A stretch of DNA of 64,000 nucleotides from Megaleporinus macrocephalus (GCA_021613375.1 CM038704.1:32240582-32304581), one strand, 5' to 3'; positions 12,330 through 24,924 are shown, numbered from the stretch's first letter. Translations and numbers: made by a program. The notes: a model not told the origin generated them from the sequence alone.

Positions 12330-12740
12330 TATTTATGTTGGCTGCTACAGTTTTATGCCAGGGACCAAGCCAGCTACAAGTAACACTGATAGCGAATTGA
12401 CCAGGCTGTGCTTTAGACAGTTCGAGCAGTGAGGCGATTATGAATTTTCCATATTTATGTGACTCGAATGCCACTCTGGATATGAGGCAATGGAAGCGCC
12501 TTTCTGTCCCTGAGGGAACAGTTAGATAGCACAGTGGCCCGAGACATTGCGGCACCTTATCTAATGCACCTGGTCGTGCACAATACAAAAACCTCCATTT
12601 GCATTCAGAAAGTGAAAATTGGCCTGTTAAATATCACTCCGTCAGGACGTTTTAGCCACAGCAGGTGATTATGCAGCATCCTGTCTGTCTCATAAGCAAA
12701 TCATTAATTCATCTCAAAATCTGTTGCTCTTTTTTAAGTC
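12330..12740. promoter_or_regulatory. Candidate intronic regulatory block
   Basis: This roughly 400-bp stretch lacks repeats, microsatellites and A/T runs, unlike its surroundings. It carries a consensus octamer ATTTGCAT at 12597-12604, a CTTATCTAA GATA-type site just upstream, and AAATCATTAATTCAT near 12700, a homeodomain-like core. The texture resembles a conserved non-coding element. This is inference only; no conservation data were available. Confidence 0.25.
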
Positions 12741-15612
12741 AGACTTGTTTACATTTTGCAGCGTTTAACTGTCCTGCTGTAGCAGTGAAATGCTTGGACC
12801 TGAAGCTGTAGGTCAGAATGTCATCAGCTGAATGTAGGTTAGCTGAATGTAGTTGTCATATTGTCATATTTGTAGAATGTTTTCATATTTTTAAAGACAT
12901 TCTGACCTAAAGATGTATGCTTAAATTTTTAAATAGCTTTAAAACATAATATTAACATAAACACTAAATTTGATGCCTGTGTAAAACTTTTTTCCCAAAA
13001 CAAACCTTGGAAAAGCATCAAACAACAATCCTATGCATGTCCCAACTTTTGACTGCTGCTCTATCTGACAACAAATTTGATTCATATTTGGACAAAGCTG
13101 CTTTATTTTGTTATGGATGTTAAAGCCAGTGGCAGACCCTCAAAGTCATAAGAAAACACAGGAGTTACTGAGTCAGGGTGTTAGAAAAATAAATACATCG
13201 CTCAATAGGAACAGTCTCAGTGTGCTATCCGGTGAGCAAGAAGATTGTGTTAGACATTATAAGACAGGGACAACGATATTACCTATGGACACCATGGACA
13301 TGGAGGATGGTCAACACGATGATGGCTGAGTTAAACTGACCTATCCATGTTCTGCCCACAAATGCTTTAGTATGCAGAAGTTATCCTGACGCTGGATAAT
13401 TACACGTATACAAAAATATAATTTGAAATGAATAATTTTTTTGTAGACCCCAAAGGCTGCTGTAAAAAAGGGTTAATAACATTTTCCAACACACTTTCTT
13501 GTTAGGTCGAATGGCAATTTTGTAAAGTTTGAAAAAATGTTTTTGTGGGCGAAGCATGGAGCAGTCGTTGTGAGTCAAGAGTGTGAGTGGGCTATTTTTC
13601 CAGCCCCAGCAGCAGCAGCTGTGGTTAGGACATGACCAGGCCCAGCATTAGACAGCGAGCCCATTTTTCCTGAGCTCTGGGAGAGTTAGCACTGTTTGTA
13701 AAGCAAGCTGTTAGAAATGCAGACACACATACACTGGTCTTGCTGGCATGCCAACTTTGGGGCGGAGGGAGGGGGGGTGATATTGGGGCATAGAGAGAGA
13801 GAGATTGGATTAAAAGAGAAAGATGCAGAGGGACAACAGGGTTCTAATCCGGGAAGCTGGAGGGAGAGGTGGTCTATGAACATAAGAACACATGCACATA
13901 CAATCAAGTTTGCTTTTGTACTTTAGCAGGATGTGGAATCATATGTGTTGATATTTAATAAATAGCTTTATGTAATAATAATATGACCCAGGGATCAGTT
14001 GTAACCTCTCTTAGCATTGTGTCATGTGGCTAAATATTTTGCAATAGAGCTATATAGCTATTTATATATAATTATAGTAATGAATCTATCTGTCAAAACA
14101 TACTTATATAACTTACGTAATCAGCCGCTCATTAAATCATTAAATACTGGTTAAAAATAGCAGTAAAATCTAAACATCTGTCTGATTTTTAAAGCTAATA
14201 TCTGCAGATGCCAGCACGTGTTTTAACAGTGTATTGCTAACCATGTTTCTGCTTTGCTGGTCCTGGAGTTCTCTGTTTTTTTCTGGTTTTTCCAACACAG
14301 TTATTGCTTTTCTGTCTATAAAATGTACAAAAACAAACACACACATGCACGCACACACATTCTTTCTCAAGTTTGTTGGCAGCAGTAGAAGCAGGCAGCA
14401 GAGCAGCATCAAGCCACGACCAACAGAGCATGCTCCTGTGACCAAAAGACAAATAAATAGATGAATAAATAAATAAACAAAACAAAACTATCCATTAATG
14501 TACAGGGTGGTAAAAGCAATCCAATTCTGGCTCTCGTCTGATCGATACAAATGAAACTCTGACTGGGTTTCTCTCTAAAAGTAGCATTGATTGGAAAGCC
14601 ATTCCTCAGCAAGCAGAGCAAAACCATCCTTGATTCAAACACTCTGCTTCTGAAAGCGAGACCCGAGATGTAAAGCTGTGCATAAAAGACTTGTAATACA
14701 CCACAAGGTCTACCGTGATGGACAGAAACTAAACAGCATCTAAAAAATCTAATTTACAAAGTTTAAACCCTATTTCTATGTATTTGATCAGTGAAGCTAG
14801 CTTGGTTCACTGTCTCTGTTGTTCGTTTGCTTGCAGGTTCACGGAGGAATGCAGGTTCAGAGATTTTCAGGGGCGGGTGCACTACTTGTATGACAAGTTT
14901 AATCCATAATGTTCATATATTATTTAGAACTAAAACATGGGAAAAGATGGAAAGACATATCTTTTTCGTGTTGACAGAAACTTGAAATCAGGCAACCCTA
15001 CACTAAAAAATGTTTGGTTATTTTTTCTAGTCAAATGCTGGGCTGAGCCTGCCGCTTTATTTTGTTTGGTTATTTGCCTGTTCTGGATAGTTTTTAGGTA
15101 GTTTTAGGGTGGGCCAGCTGCTGTGCTAGTGACAGTCACAATATCAAGCCAGAGGTTATTAAATCAAAACAGAGCAGATTACCACAGAGTCAGTTTATCA
15201 TGATGTACATTACTTAGATTAAGACCTGTTTTTCATTAAACTTGCAGCAATACTTTGATCTTGTACATTAATTATATTGATTATCTCAAGCAGTAACTCA
15301 ACAAAAGAGTTAAAACTAACCCAGTTCTGGATCAAAGTAATCTTATATTTCTTTATAAACTATGATCCAGTGTGTTGGATTGTTTACTTCCCCCAAGCAT
15401 ATGTTCGGTCATAAAGTGACCCAGCACTGGCACATGGACATGACCTAAATCGGGTTGTTTTTAACCTGGAGGGTTTTAGAGTGTAGCTTATAATATATAA
15501 TGGAGGCTAATAAACACCAACTAGCCCTGCGAAATCTGCATGCCTAAATAATTATGCACTTCCATTGAGATGTTGAGTAATCCAAAATAGACTTGTTCAT
15601 GTGGTTTCTGAC

Positions 15613-16225
15613 CAGGGTTGGGTAGATAACAGAATACATGTAACATTGTTATGTAATGAGGGTACAGAAATGTATTCTGTTACAGTTACGGTAAAAAAGA
15701 CAGAATGGCCTCAGGAATACTTCCAGAAAGCATTGTCAGTGACCACAATCCACCGTGCCTTCCATTGTTGCCAGCTGAGACTCTACATTGCAAAGAGGAA
15801 GCCATTTCTAAGCAAGCTCCACAAGCTCAGACGTTTCTTTATAGAACACTGGGACGCCATGTCATCTGGACCAGAGAGGACAAGGATGCCATGACATTTT
15901 AAAACAATATATTTTTCCCTTAAAATGATACATTCTCTCAGTTTAAACTTTTGATCTGTGATGTGTGTTCTATTCTGAATAAAATATTAGATGTTGGCAC
16001 CTCCACATTATTGCATTCAGTTTTTATTCACAATTTGTTTAGTGTCCAAACTTTTTTGGAATCCGGTTTGTAAAACCAAAAGGAACAGAAATCAATCAGA
16101 TTACATTATTTAAATATAGTAACCCTTATATTAGGTTACAGTTACATCTCAGGTATTCGGGCAAAAAATATGGCAATCAGTAATCTGTAACGGAATACAT
16201 TTTTAATGTAACCTTCTCAATCCTG
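15613..16225. mobile_element. Non-autonomous hAT-type element with nested Tc1 copy
   Basis: The element begins CAGGGTTGGG and ends with the imperfect inverse CTCAATCCTG. Both sides are flanked by the identical 8-bp sequence TTTCTGAC (15605-15612 and 16226-16233). An 8-bp target-site duplication plus CAGGGTTG-like termini is the hAT signature. The subterminal parts on both sides carry GTAAC/GTTAC and GAATACAT words in inverted arrangement. The interior is interrupted by a Tc1 fragment (about 15694-16070). It has no transposase of its own. Confidence 0.8.
15694..16070 (+). mobile_element. Internally deleted Tc1-like copy nested in the hAT element
   Basis: From 15835 to 16070 this is nearly the same sequence as two separate parts of the larger element at 21928-23118: the GGAACACTGGGACGCCATGT region and then the whole right inverted repeat ending CCGGTTTG before TA. 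The bases before 15835 encode a transposase piece (frame reading QEYFQKALSVTTIHRA) that is missing from the larger copy. The left inverted repeat is absent. It therefore arose from the same family by deletion, inside the hAT element. Confidence 0.75.
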
Positions 16226-17186
16226 TTTCTGACACTGTACATCATACTGTTCAATATAAAAATGGAAAACATACACTGCATAACTAATAGCAGCTATCTC
16301 AAGGTCAGAATTCTGGCTTTTACCTTCGCAATAAAAGAGCTTGTGTGAATTCTGTTCCTATAGTTGTCTAAAAACTATTCCTTTAAGCAAAACATGCAGA
16401 GTGAGAGAGCAAGTCTGCCTCACTACACTCGCCTCTGGATTGTTCTCCACAGCGAAGCTGGAACCAGAGCTGAAATGTCTCCTTCCAAAATAAACAATCA
16501 AAGCTGCTTTAACCAGCTTAAATACTCCCAAACTAAAAAGCCTCTCGCCTGTTACTCACAGGATAACAGCACAAACCCTCCTGAAATGCTCTGAGCTGGA
16601 GAGGGAGGGCAAATACACTCACTGGAATTTGGACTCGTTCGCAAACAGCTCATAGCCGCTGAGCTAAAGATTCCAGTATTTGTAGTTTGACCTTGAGCAT
16701 TACAGCTTTGCAGTAATGCGACATACACTCAAGACTTTTACTAGATTCTTTCAAATATATAGATAAAACTTAACATGAAAACTTAAAGAATTATTGGAAT
16801 GCTTATGAGGTTTTTTACAGTTCAGAAAAAGGATCTTTTTGTGGGTGCTATTCCAGCTATGCTACAGCTGCCTCCACAAGGTTATTTTACACACTTAGCA
16901 AAAACAGCTTTGTGTAGTACAGTATTTAAGTTTGTTCCCTGTAAAGGATGTGTCTTTTGGAAAATCAGTATTTAAAAATGCACTGTTTAAAAAAGAGTTG
17001 TTAATTCTTTACTAAAACCCTTCAGGGTGCAGGTCATTATACTATCTGCATCTGTCTATAGTTTAAAGGTCCTTACAAAATCTACATAGCACTACTTGGG
17101 TAATGAAGAGTGTAGAAAGTAAACAGTACTTTAAAGAGGCCACAGTTTCTGCACAAGGGCCAAATAAACACCTTTAAAATATTCTG

Positions 17187-17190
<4 letters not shown>

Positions 17191-17228
<38 letters not shown>
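17191..17228. repeat. (TA)n microsatellite
   Basis: About 19 uninterrupted TA dinucleotides, followed after a short gap by another short TA run near 17247. Confidence 0.95.
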
Positions 17229-17229
<1 letters not shown>

Positions 17230-17689
17230 TGCTGTTGTGACACTTTATATATATATTTTTTACATGTTATCCCTACCATGATCTAGATACATCAAGGATG
17301 TATTCGAATGCAATGTACCAAAAAGATAAGAAGCTTTTTACAGAAAATAAGTGAAGATGGAAAGAACACAATGCATCCAAAACATGAATGGTGGCACAGC
17401 ACTGAACCAACAGACAAAGCAGGAAAGCACAAAAAACACTGCAGCAAAGTGCAGCATGCAGAGCTTCTGTAGAAAACAGTGAGGTAAGCAGCAAACACAG
17501 GGGGCAGAAAGACTTGGGTATAAATTCAATTGGGGCAAAAAAAAACAAAAGCCTGGAGTTGGGGCAAGAACGCTGTGGCTCTGATCCTCAGGGCCTCCAT
17601 GAAGAAAGAGAGAGAAAAAAGAAAAGAACCCACCTTCCCGCTGGTCTGAGAGTGGGGAGTGGAGTGATATTTGGATGGCAGGGTGCAAT

Positions 17690-17835
17690 GGAGATGAAGG
17701 GAAAGAGAAAGAAGAAAAAGGGGGGAAAGAGTAAGAGAGAGAGAAAGAGAGACAGAGAGAGAGAGAGGGAATAAAAGAAGAAGAGCAAGGAGGAGGAAGA
17801 AAAGCAAGAAGACAAGGAGAAACAGAGAGAGTGAA
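17690..17835. repeat. Purine-rich (GA) low-complexity tract
   Basis: Almost pure A/G on the plus strand, mostly GAGA and GAAG words with little interruption. Long reading frames on both strands across it are by-products of the composition and are not genes. Confidence 0.85.
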
Positions 17836-18504
17836 ACAGGCAAATTTTCTGCTTATCCATACAAGAGAAGAGCGACAAGAACATAAGGATACAGAGGTGA
17901 AACACACACAGACACACCCTCATACACACACATTCAAATATAACACTCTGCTAGAATATGCCTAAGGATTCTGTCAAATCTGTAGTGTAAAATGATTATA
18001 ATGGGGAATAAATTTAACTCGCTTCGGTGTCGACTCAAAACACATTCATAATCTAAGCCAATGGGCAGGTGCTAAACTGTCAGAGAACATCTGTGTGAAA
18101 TGTATTATTTTGCAGAAAACTAGCATACATTCTTCAAAGGTATCTGTATAAGAAAATGTAAATTTAATCATCTCTTTAGAAATGTGACTAATTTTCCAGA
18201 AAGAAAAATTTGAAGTTTTTTGTAACCAGTTTACTTATGTGGTTGAAGTTCTGAGAGGTGCAGACTTATTGCTATGCATAATAAAATTTTGAGAAAATAA
18301 AAAATACACCAAATGTCTTGTTTACTGTGTTGTGGCAGTTTTTGTAAAGTTTAATTTCCTTAACACACTGTAACATGATGATTCCATATAGATCATTTAA
18401 AGATGCTTAAATCATTAGGGTTTGAGTCAGGTATAGTAAGATTTAAAAGGATCTCAAACATTCAACCTAATGTGTGGTTACATATAATCCCTTTAGATGA
18501 GGGG

Positions 18505-18680
18505 TGCCCAATCCTAGACCTAGAGATCTGCCAGCCTGAAGAGTTTAGCTCCATCCATAATCTAACACACCTGACCCAGGTAATGAAGGCATTCAGTAGC
18601 ATATTGGAATAACAAGGTGAAGTGTGTTGGATCTAAACATTTCCAGGGTGGTAGAGCTCCAGGATCAGGATTGATTGACA
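18505..18680. repeat. Short interspersed repeat with inverted ends
   Basis: It begins GGGGTGCCCAATCCTAGACC and ends near CTCCAGGATCAGGATTGA, so the ends are imperfect inverse complements. Internal words such as GTTTAGCTCCA, CACACCTGACCCAGGTAAT and GTGTGTTGGA belong to a family widespread in fish genomes. A decayed relative with CAGAGTTTAGTTC and CTCCAGCACACCTGATACAG lies around 34250-34300. Confidence 0.6.
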
Positions 18681-18968
18681 CTACTGTAGACCCCACAGTG
18701 GTCCCCACAGTGGTCTCAGTTTTCTGATTTCTTTTCTAACTAGAGGGAACGTGTCACTGTCGGTGGCTAATAAAGTCACTAAAAGTGCTGTTTAAATTAA
18801 ACCTGTCTTAACAATAATTAACCTTTCTCACAGCTATGCACACACATCTTAATCTGGCAAATGACTCTCTATATCAAAGTTAATCTGAATAATAATAACA
18901 GCCGTGTCTGGTCACAGGATGTCAGTCTAGATGCCCTGAGATTACATTTTATCTTGTTCATCCATCTT

Positions 18969-18980
18969 CACACACACACG

Positions 18981-19045
<65 letters not shown>
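18969..19045. repeat. (CA)n microsatellite
   Basis: About 77 bp of CA repeat with one early interruption (CGCT), continuing imperfectly to about 19078. Confidence 0.95.
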
Positions 19046-19047
<2 letters not shown>

Positions 19048-19994
19048 AAACACACAGAAAAGCACACACACAGACCACAGTAAAACTGACAAACACATAT
19101 TATCAGCATAAGCAATGATATATGCACTGTGGAGGTAGGAATCGTCATGGTGGCCACTTGGGTTTCACCATGGTAAGGCACATGGGGATGAGAGTGAATG
19201 TGTGATCACACTGGGGTGTTTTATGTACCAGGATAAGCTTTTGTGGAATGAAGAATCCCATATACAGTGTGTGTATATACCTGGTTAAATTTGTTACAAT
19301 ACAAGTGCTTGTATTGTATTGTAGTGTAGTATTTTTCAAAATACAAACCCAAGAGTTAGAAAGGAAACTTTAGAACTGTATTTTTAAAAAAAACTACAAA
19401 AAACCAAAAATAGTACAATGATTCCAGTTCCTGGTTCACATACTGCACTGCACTTAACTCCAGTTAATCAGGCCCAATTATGCTTTCTTTGTAATGAAAC
19501 AAAGTATTATGAATTGCCAACAGCATACTGTGATGTAATGGGACATAATTTCTTATGATAACCAGACTTTTTAAAACTCATTTTGCATTACGAAATATCT
19601 GAAGTTTGGAAGAAGGATCGCGCCCTCCTCCTACTTTCAATATAACATTCTACTTTCTCTTTCTTATTAAATGTATGTGTATATATACAAAGAAGAGTCA
19701 TTTTAGGCCAAAATCTTACTTTCAAATTTGCAATCATGTTTCAGCAATCCAGCAACATATTCATAACCATTTCATGTAAAAACTTTCAGTGATGTAACCT
19801 GCAACAGGACTAGCACATTAGAATAACATATTGATTGAACGTTTGATTAACACAATTGTTCCATGAATTCAAACATTTGAACACCTGCACACCTACACAA
19901 AGCTAAAAAAGCTGAACCAGCAGCACTTACTAAAGAGAAAGAGAGGAAACACACAGAGCAGTAGAGCGGTGCAGATCCCCCCAGCCAACCCCCG

Positions 19995-19995
<1 letters not shown>

Positions 19996-20050
<55 letters not shown>
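19996..20050. repeat. (AC)n microsatellite
   Basis: About 27 uninterrupted AC units. Confidence 0.95.
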
Positions 20051-20053
<3 letters not shown>

Positions 20054-21407
20054 GGAACACCCAGTACGAACAGTCCTGAAGGTTGAGCGTGATGGTTAAA
20101 TGTTACACACCTGTAAAGAGAGGATGTTAGACGAGTTCAAACGAGAACACGATCTACTGAACCATGGGAAAATCACTGCAGGAAAACATGACTAATGTTT
20201 CTTTCCCAAAGACAGGTGAAACACAGAATAATGCAGAACCTCTTTCTTGTACCATGCGGAAATAAGCGTATAATGTCCATCGAAGGTTTGTGCACCCCTA
20301 GCTTTATTTTGAAACATAGTCTTTCTTTTTAATTTTTATATTCACTGTTTTGTTTGAATTAGCTAATAAAGCATGCAATGGCTTCAAATACATACAACTA
20401 TCTATCATGCATTACTCTATATATGGCTATATTTATCTTAAACCCTTTTGTTTATTAAAGTATGTTCCTGGTATAAAGATGAGGTTTTGTATAAATTATG
20501 ATTCAACAGTTATCTTTTCCAAGTTATTGTTAAAACATTGGTTGATTTACACTAAGGAAAGGTCATAATGTCCAAAACTGATTTTTCTATATTACACCTA
20601 AATCACAAACCTGTAGGTGATGTGAGGGTTGAAATCTACACAGAAAAAGCTCAAGAAAGACATTAAAGACATATCGTCTTAAATACAGAAATAAACTGAT
20701 ATATAGTCTTATATACAGATATATACATAGGTGACAACTGCCGGAGTCATTGAGCAAAGTAGGGGGTGTAAACCTCAAGAAAGGCTATAGCAGTAAAACA
20801 GCACAGAGCAGTGGGAAAACAGCTGCTATAGTGAAATTGCATTTAATAGTTGGAAAACATAAAGGATTTTAACCATGTAGGGACGCTATGACGTGAGAAC
20901 AAAGAGATAAATTGCCTAAACTTTGCTACCTGTTCAAAACATAGCACTGACAATACTATTTAAACATGTAAAAACATGCTCTTAATATATCTGCTTGGTT
21001 TGTAATATGTTATCACAAGTCATCAAAGAAAACACGCTCATCTGTTTTAAAACCATTTGATATATTAGTAGATGTCTTCAAACATCTAATGTAAAGTACC
21101 TGCTCTATGATTATTTAACCACAGATTTTTCCTTACAGGCCATAACAGGACTCGTCTTTGTGCTAGGGAATTGCATCTAAAGTTACATAAAAGATTAAAC
21201 AAATAAATTACTGGCACATGCATCAGATGAATCTCTTTTTAGCTCAGACCTCACACTCATCCACACACACTTAAACACACCCATACACATAAGGTCACAA
21301 ATAAGGAAGTGGGTCCTGATTACAGACATTCATAAATATATATTAAATGTCATTCATCAAAAGGCAAAGCTCTGAGTGTGTGTTCCATCCGCTGGCAGTC
21401 TGAAGGT

Positions 21408-21411
<4 letters not shown>

Positions 21412-21442
<31 letters not shown>
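21412..21442. repeat. (TG)n microsatellite
   Basis: About 15 TG units. A separate short tandem duplication of an 18-bp unit (GTCCACAATGGTGCATAT) lies at 21756-21791. Confidence 0.9.
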
Positions 21443-21443
<1 letters not shown>

Positions 21444-21927
21444 TCTAAGTTAAGATCAAAGGCGAAGGACACCAGAGAGGATTGGGTGGATATGATCTTC
21501 TCTCTGCATCTTTTATTGGAGCTGCTTGCTCAGATCTTCTTATCAGGAGAAAAAAGGGCATGTAGGCCAGGAGATGGGAATATTCACATCAGAAAACAAA
21601 GAGCACTGACATCTATCTATTCATAAATGGAAATGCGGTGGTGCTTGTCTCCATTTTCTGAGATGTGGAAAAACCTGCATCACTGTAGTTTTCTTCAAAA
21701 CAATCCACAACGAGCCACAAAACCACTTAACTTCAAAGGTAATAGGCACAGTCGTGTCCACAATGGTGCATATGTCCACAATGGTGCATATATGAAGATT
21801 ATGCACCAACAGCATCTTCTTCAGTGTAGAATATATATCCAACATGTACTAATCTCACTTCTCCCAATGTACCAAAGGTTATCTACACACACCATCCACT
21901 CCATTATAATAATATATTATATTATTA

Positions 21928-23118
21928 CAAACCGGATTCCAAAAAAGTTGGGACAATAAACATATTGTGAATAAAAACTGAATGCAATGATTTGTTCAGA
22001 AACAGAGAGAATGTATAATTTTAAGGAAAAAATATGTTGTTTCATGGCATCAACAAAAAAGTTGGGACAAGTAGCAATAAGTGGCTGGAAAAAGGAAATT
22101 GAGCATATAACGAACAGCTGGAAGACCAATTAACACTAATTAGGTCAATTGACAACATGATTGGGTATAAAAAGAGCGTCTCAGAGTGTCAGTGTCTCTC
22201 TGAAGCCAAGATGGTGAGAGGATCACCAATTCCACCATTGTTGTGCCGAAAGATTTCTAAGATCTTTTCTAAGCAAGCTCCACAAGCTCAGATGTTTGCA
22301 CTGGGCCAGGGGTCTTTTAAAATGGAGTGTGGCAAAATGGAAGACTGTTCTGTGGTCAGATGAGTCACGATTTAAAGTTCTTTATGGAACACTGGGACGC
22401 CATGTCATCCAGACCAGAGAGGACAAGGATAATCCAAGTTGTTATCAACGCTCCGTTCAGAAGCATCACTGATAGTATGGGGTTGCATGAGTGCTTGTGG
22501 CATGGGCAGCTTGCATGTCTGGAAAGGCACCATTAATGCAGAGAACTATGTTGAGGTTCTAGAACAACATATGCTCCCATCTAGACGTCATCTCTTTTAG
22601 GGAAGACCCTGCATTCTTCAACAAGATAATGCCAGACCACATTCTGCAGCAATCACAACATGGCTACGTAGGAGAAGGATCCGGGTACTGAAATGGCCAG
22701 CCTGCACTCCAGATCTTTCACCTATAGAGAACATTTTGCGCATCATAAAGAGAAAGGTGCGACAAAGAAGGCCCAAGACGATTGAACAGTTAGAGGCCTG
22801 TATTAGACATGAATGGGAGAGCAATCCTATTTCTAAACTTAAGAAACAGGTCTCCTCTGTCCCCAGACGTCTGTTGAGTGTTGTAAGAAGAAGGGGGGAT
22901 GCCACACAGTGGTAAAAATGGCCTTGTCCCAACTTTTTTGGTATTTGTTGACGCCATGAAATTTTGAAACAACATATTTTTCCCTTAAAATGATACATTC
23001 TCTCACATTAAACTTTTGATCTGTGATTTGTGTTCTGTTCTGAATAAAATATTAGATGTTGGCACCTCCACATCATTGCATTCAGTTTTTATTCCCAACT
23101 TTTTTGGAATCCGGTTTG
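21928..23118 (+). mobile_element. Tc1/mariner-like transposon with IR/DR ends
   Basis: A 1191-bp element flanked by TA on both sides (21926-21927 and 23119-23120). Both ends begin CAAACCGGATTCCAAAAAAG (the right one inverted). The inverted repeats are long, about 140 bp on the left and 200 bp on the right. Each contains a second, internal copy of AAAAAAGTTGGGACAA (22054-22070 on the left; inverted at about 22922-22941 on the right). That is the IR/DR arrangement known from several Tc1-family elements such as Sleeping Beauty. The transposase between the ends is broken. A deleted relative lies at 15694-16070. Confidence 0.92.
22258..22915 (+). pseudogene. Broken Tc1-like transposase
   Basis: Fragments in different frames carry Tc1 landmarks in order: LLKWSVAKWKTVLWSDESRF (first catalytic Asp region), LGRHVI..REDKDNPSCYQR, VWGCMSACGMGSL, then the C-terminal frame QQDNARPH...WPACTPDLSPIEN and a natural stop in TQW-stop at 22915. 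The spacing from the DNARPH aspartate to the SPIEN glutamate is 33 intervening residues. The usual DD34E spacing would need one more, so a codon appears lost. In-frame stops after the YQRSVQ block and at CATCTCTTTTAG, plus frame breaks and loss of the N-terminal DNA-binding domain, make it non-functional. Confidence 0.9.
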
Positions 23119-24924
23119 TATATTATAATATTATTATATTACAATATTATTTACCAGATTATGTATCAATATCATATAGATTGCATGCACATGATGTCAC
23201 AGCTGGCGAGAGTGATGGTGGTTACACCCACTGAGCAGCAGAAAGACTGAGTGGCAATGTTAGCATTAGTCGGAAACACATGTTGTGTCATTGACTGTGA
23301 TTCTTGAAGAATTATATTGACAGATCAAAGCTAAAGAAAAGTGAAGCAAATTGATCACATTAGGGAGAATTAAGCTTCCTATTTGCCAGATTTTCCTGTT
23401 CCACCTTAAATGGTGCAGCAGTTGCAATAACACGAGATGCCAGTATGTAACTGCTGCATTGTTTATAATGGAATAGGACAATCTAAATAAAAAACTGGCA
23501 AACAGGCAGCTAACTTTTATACAATACAAGCAATGCAACAGTTCTACTAGAACTACTAGAACAACTAGAATCCTGAACATTTTCGTATATGTGCTGGGTA
23601 ACAGTAAGAAACAGTATAAAAAACATCCATGATGATGAGCCTTGATGAGTGTTCTGCAAACAAAGATAGGGAGGCGTGTGTTTAGACAGGTAACCAACAC
23701 AAACCCTGCTTTTCTTGTGAGGTGTACTCAGTGTGACGGCATATTCTGGCAGAAAGTGACATCAATACATACTCTCTATAATTAAATGTAGATTATGTAT
23801 CAAAGACTACGTAACAACGGCATTCACTCCAGTGTACATTATGTGCCAGTGATTAGGCCCTTTAAACAATCCTTAAACATTCTGCAACCACACTGAGAAA
23901 TTTAGATTCAAAATATTAGGGAACTCCTTCCCTATAGGGTTACTGGAGATCCGCAGTGGTTTACACATTTCCTCTAAGAAGTGCACTGTGAACTCTAGTT
24001 GAAACAGAGAGGTGAAGGCAGAATTCCCTTTGAAACTTCATCCTGTGCACAGGGGAATTTCCACCTTCACCTTCATCCTCCAGCAGCCTGACAGGAACCG
24101 TTTCCACATAGCCTGCGGGTCTCAGCTTGCTGCTTCACACACGCACACACACATCACCACCTGTACCTGACCAATACCTCACCTGTACCCTGTACTCTCA
24201 TTTCACATCTTATTGACACAAACCACACTTACCCTAATTTCACCTTTTCCTGGCCCTACACTTCAACTGTACTCTCATTTCACCTCTTTGTAACCTTTAC
24301 CTTACCTTACCAATCTGCTGATGACCCTTGTCTGTACATGACCTTTAACTCATCTATTCCTCCTCCTTATAATAATGCACTTAACCTCCTTCTAGCAAGC
24401 TTTGTTCATGCTGGTGTGTTCTTACAGCATTACAGCTGCAACTAATCAACCAATCAAGCTTTCTGCCTTCCTTTTCCTTTGCTTTTCCATTTCTTGTCAC
24501 TATCATTTAAAGCTGTAACTGTGTAAGAAGTCATCTCTTCTTTTGTGGTGCATCATGGCGAGAGAAGCTGCTCTGGCCCTAATGTATTACTCTGAAGGAA
24601 TGACCATGTGAATCTTTTGAAAATTACATAGCGTTGTAGTGTTGCATCATTTTGTAAAATGCCTGTTGTAAACTTTGAAAACAGACAGTAAAACAACACA
24701 ATAAAAAAAAAATAATAATTTCCTTACAAAGTGAAGCAGTGAGTGATGTTTCTACTCATATGATTATTTCTTTAGTTATTTATTCTGGATTTTGTCAGCA
24801 AGAGACACAAGAGTGAGACAGAAAATTTGATCCTGGTCCTGAGTGTTCCTGATTCCTGGGAGCAGAAATAGTTTTTAAAAAGTTATTTAGAGTTTGTTTG
24901 TTTTTTACCGCTTTTGACTATTAC

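Larger units (their letters stand above)
9559..24924 (-). other. ptprf: Intron between Ig2 and Ig3 (15.4 kb)
   Basis: The largest intron fully inside the window, phase 1, with a GTAATAG donor. Mammalian paralogues carry the four-residue mini-exon B (ELRE) at this junction; I looked for an AG-(12 nt)-GT unit encoding it and could not identify one. Contents: a Tc1 N-terminal relic (about 11780-12000), a nested hAT/Tc1 insertion (15613-16225), simple repeats near 17191, 18969, 19996 and 21412, a purine-rich stretch (17690-17835), a dispersed repeat (18505-18680) and a Tc1-like element (21928-23118). The gaps of 9559-11780, 12740-15600, 16226-17190, 20051-21400 and 23120-24924 show nothing I can name. 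Confidence 0.65.

Noticed and set aside
13108..13329. 73-codon plus-strand frame
   Set aside because: Considered as another Tc1 N-terminal relic because of an S-G-R-P-like start, but the remaining landmarks are missing.
14835..14860. CTCCGTGAA on the minus strand, reminiscent of L-R-E of mini-exon B
   Set aside because: No AG acceptor or GT donor at the correct positions.
17338..17907. A 189-codon minus-strand reading frame and its overlaps
   Set aside because: Largely the translation of a purine-rich tract (poly Ser/Leu/Phe); compositional artefact.
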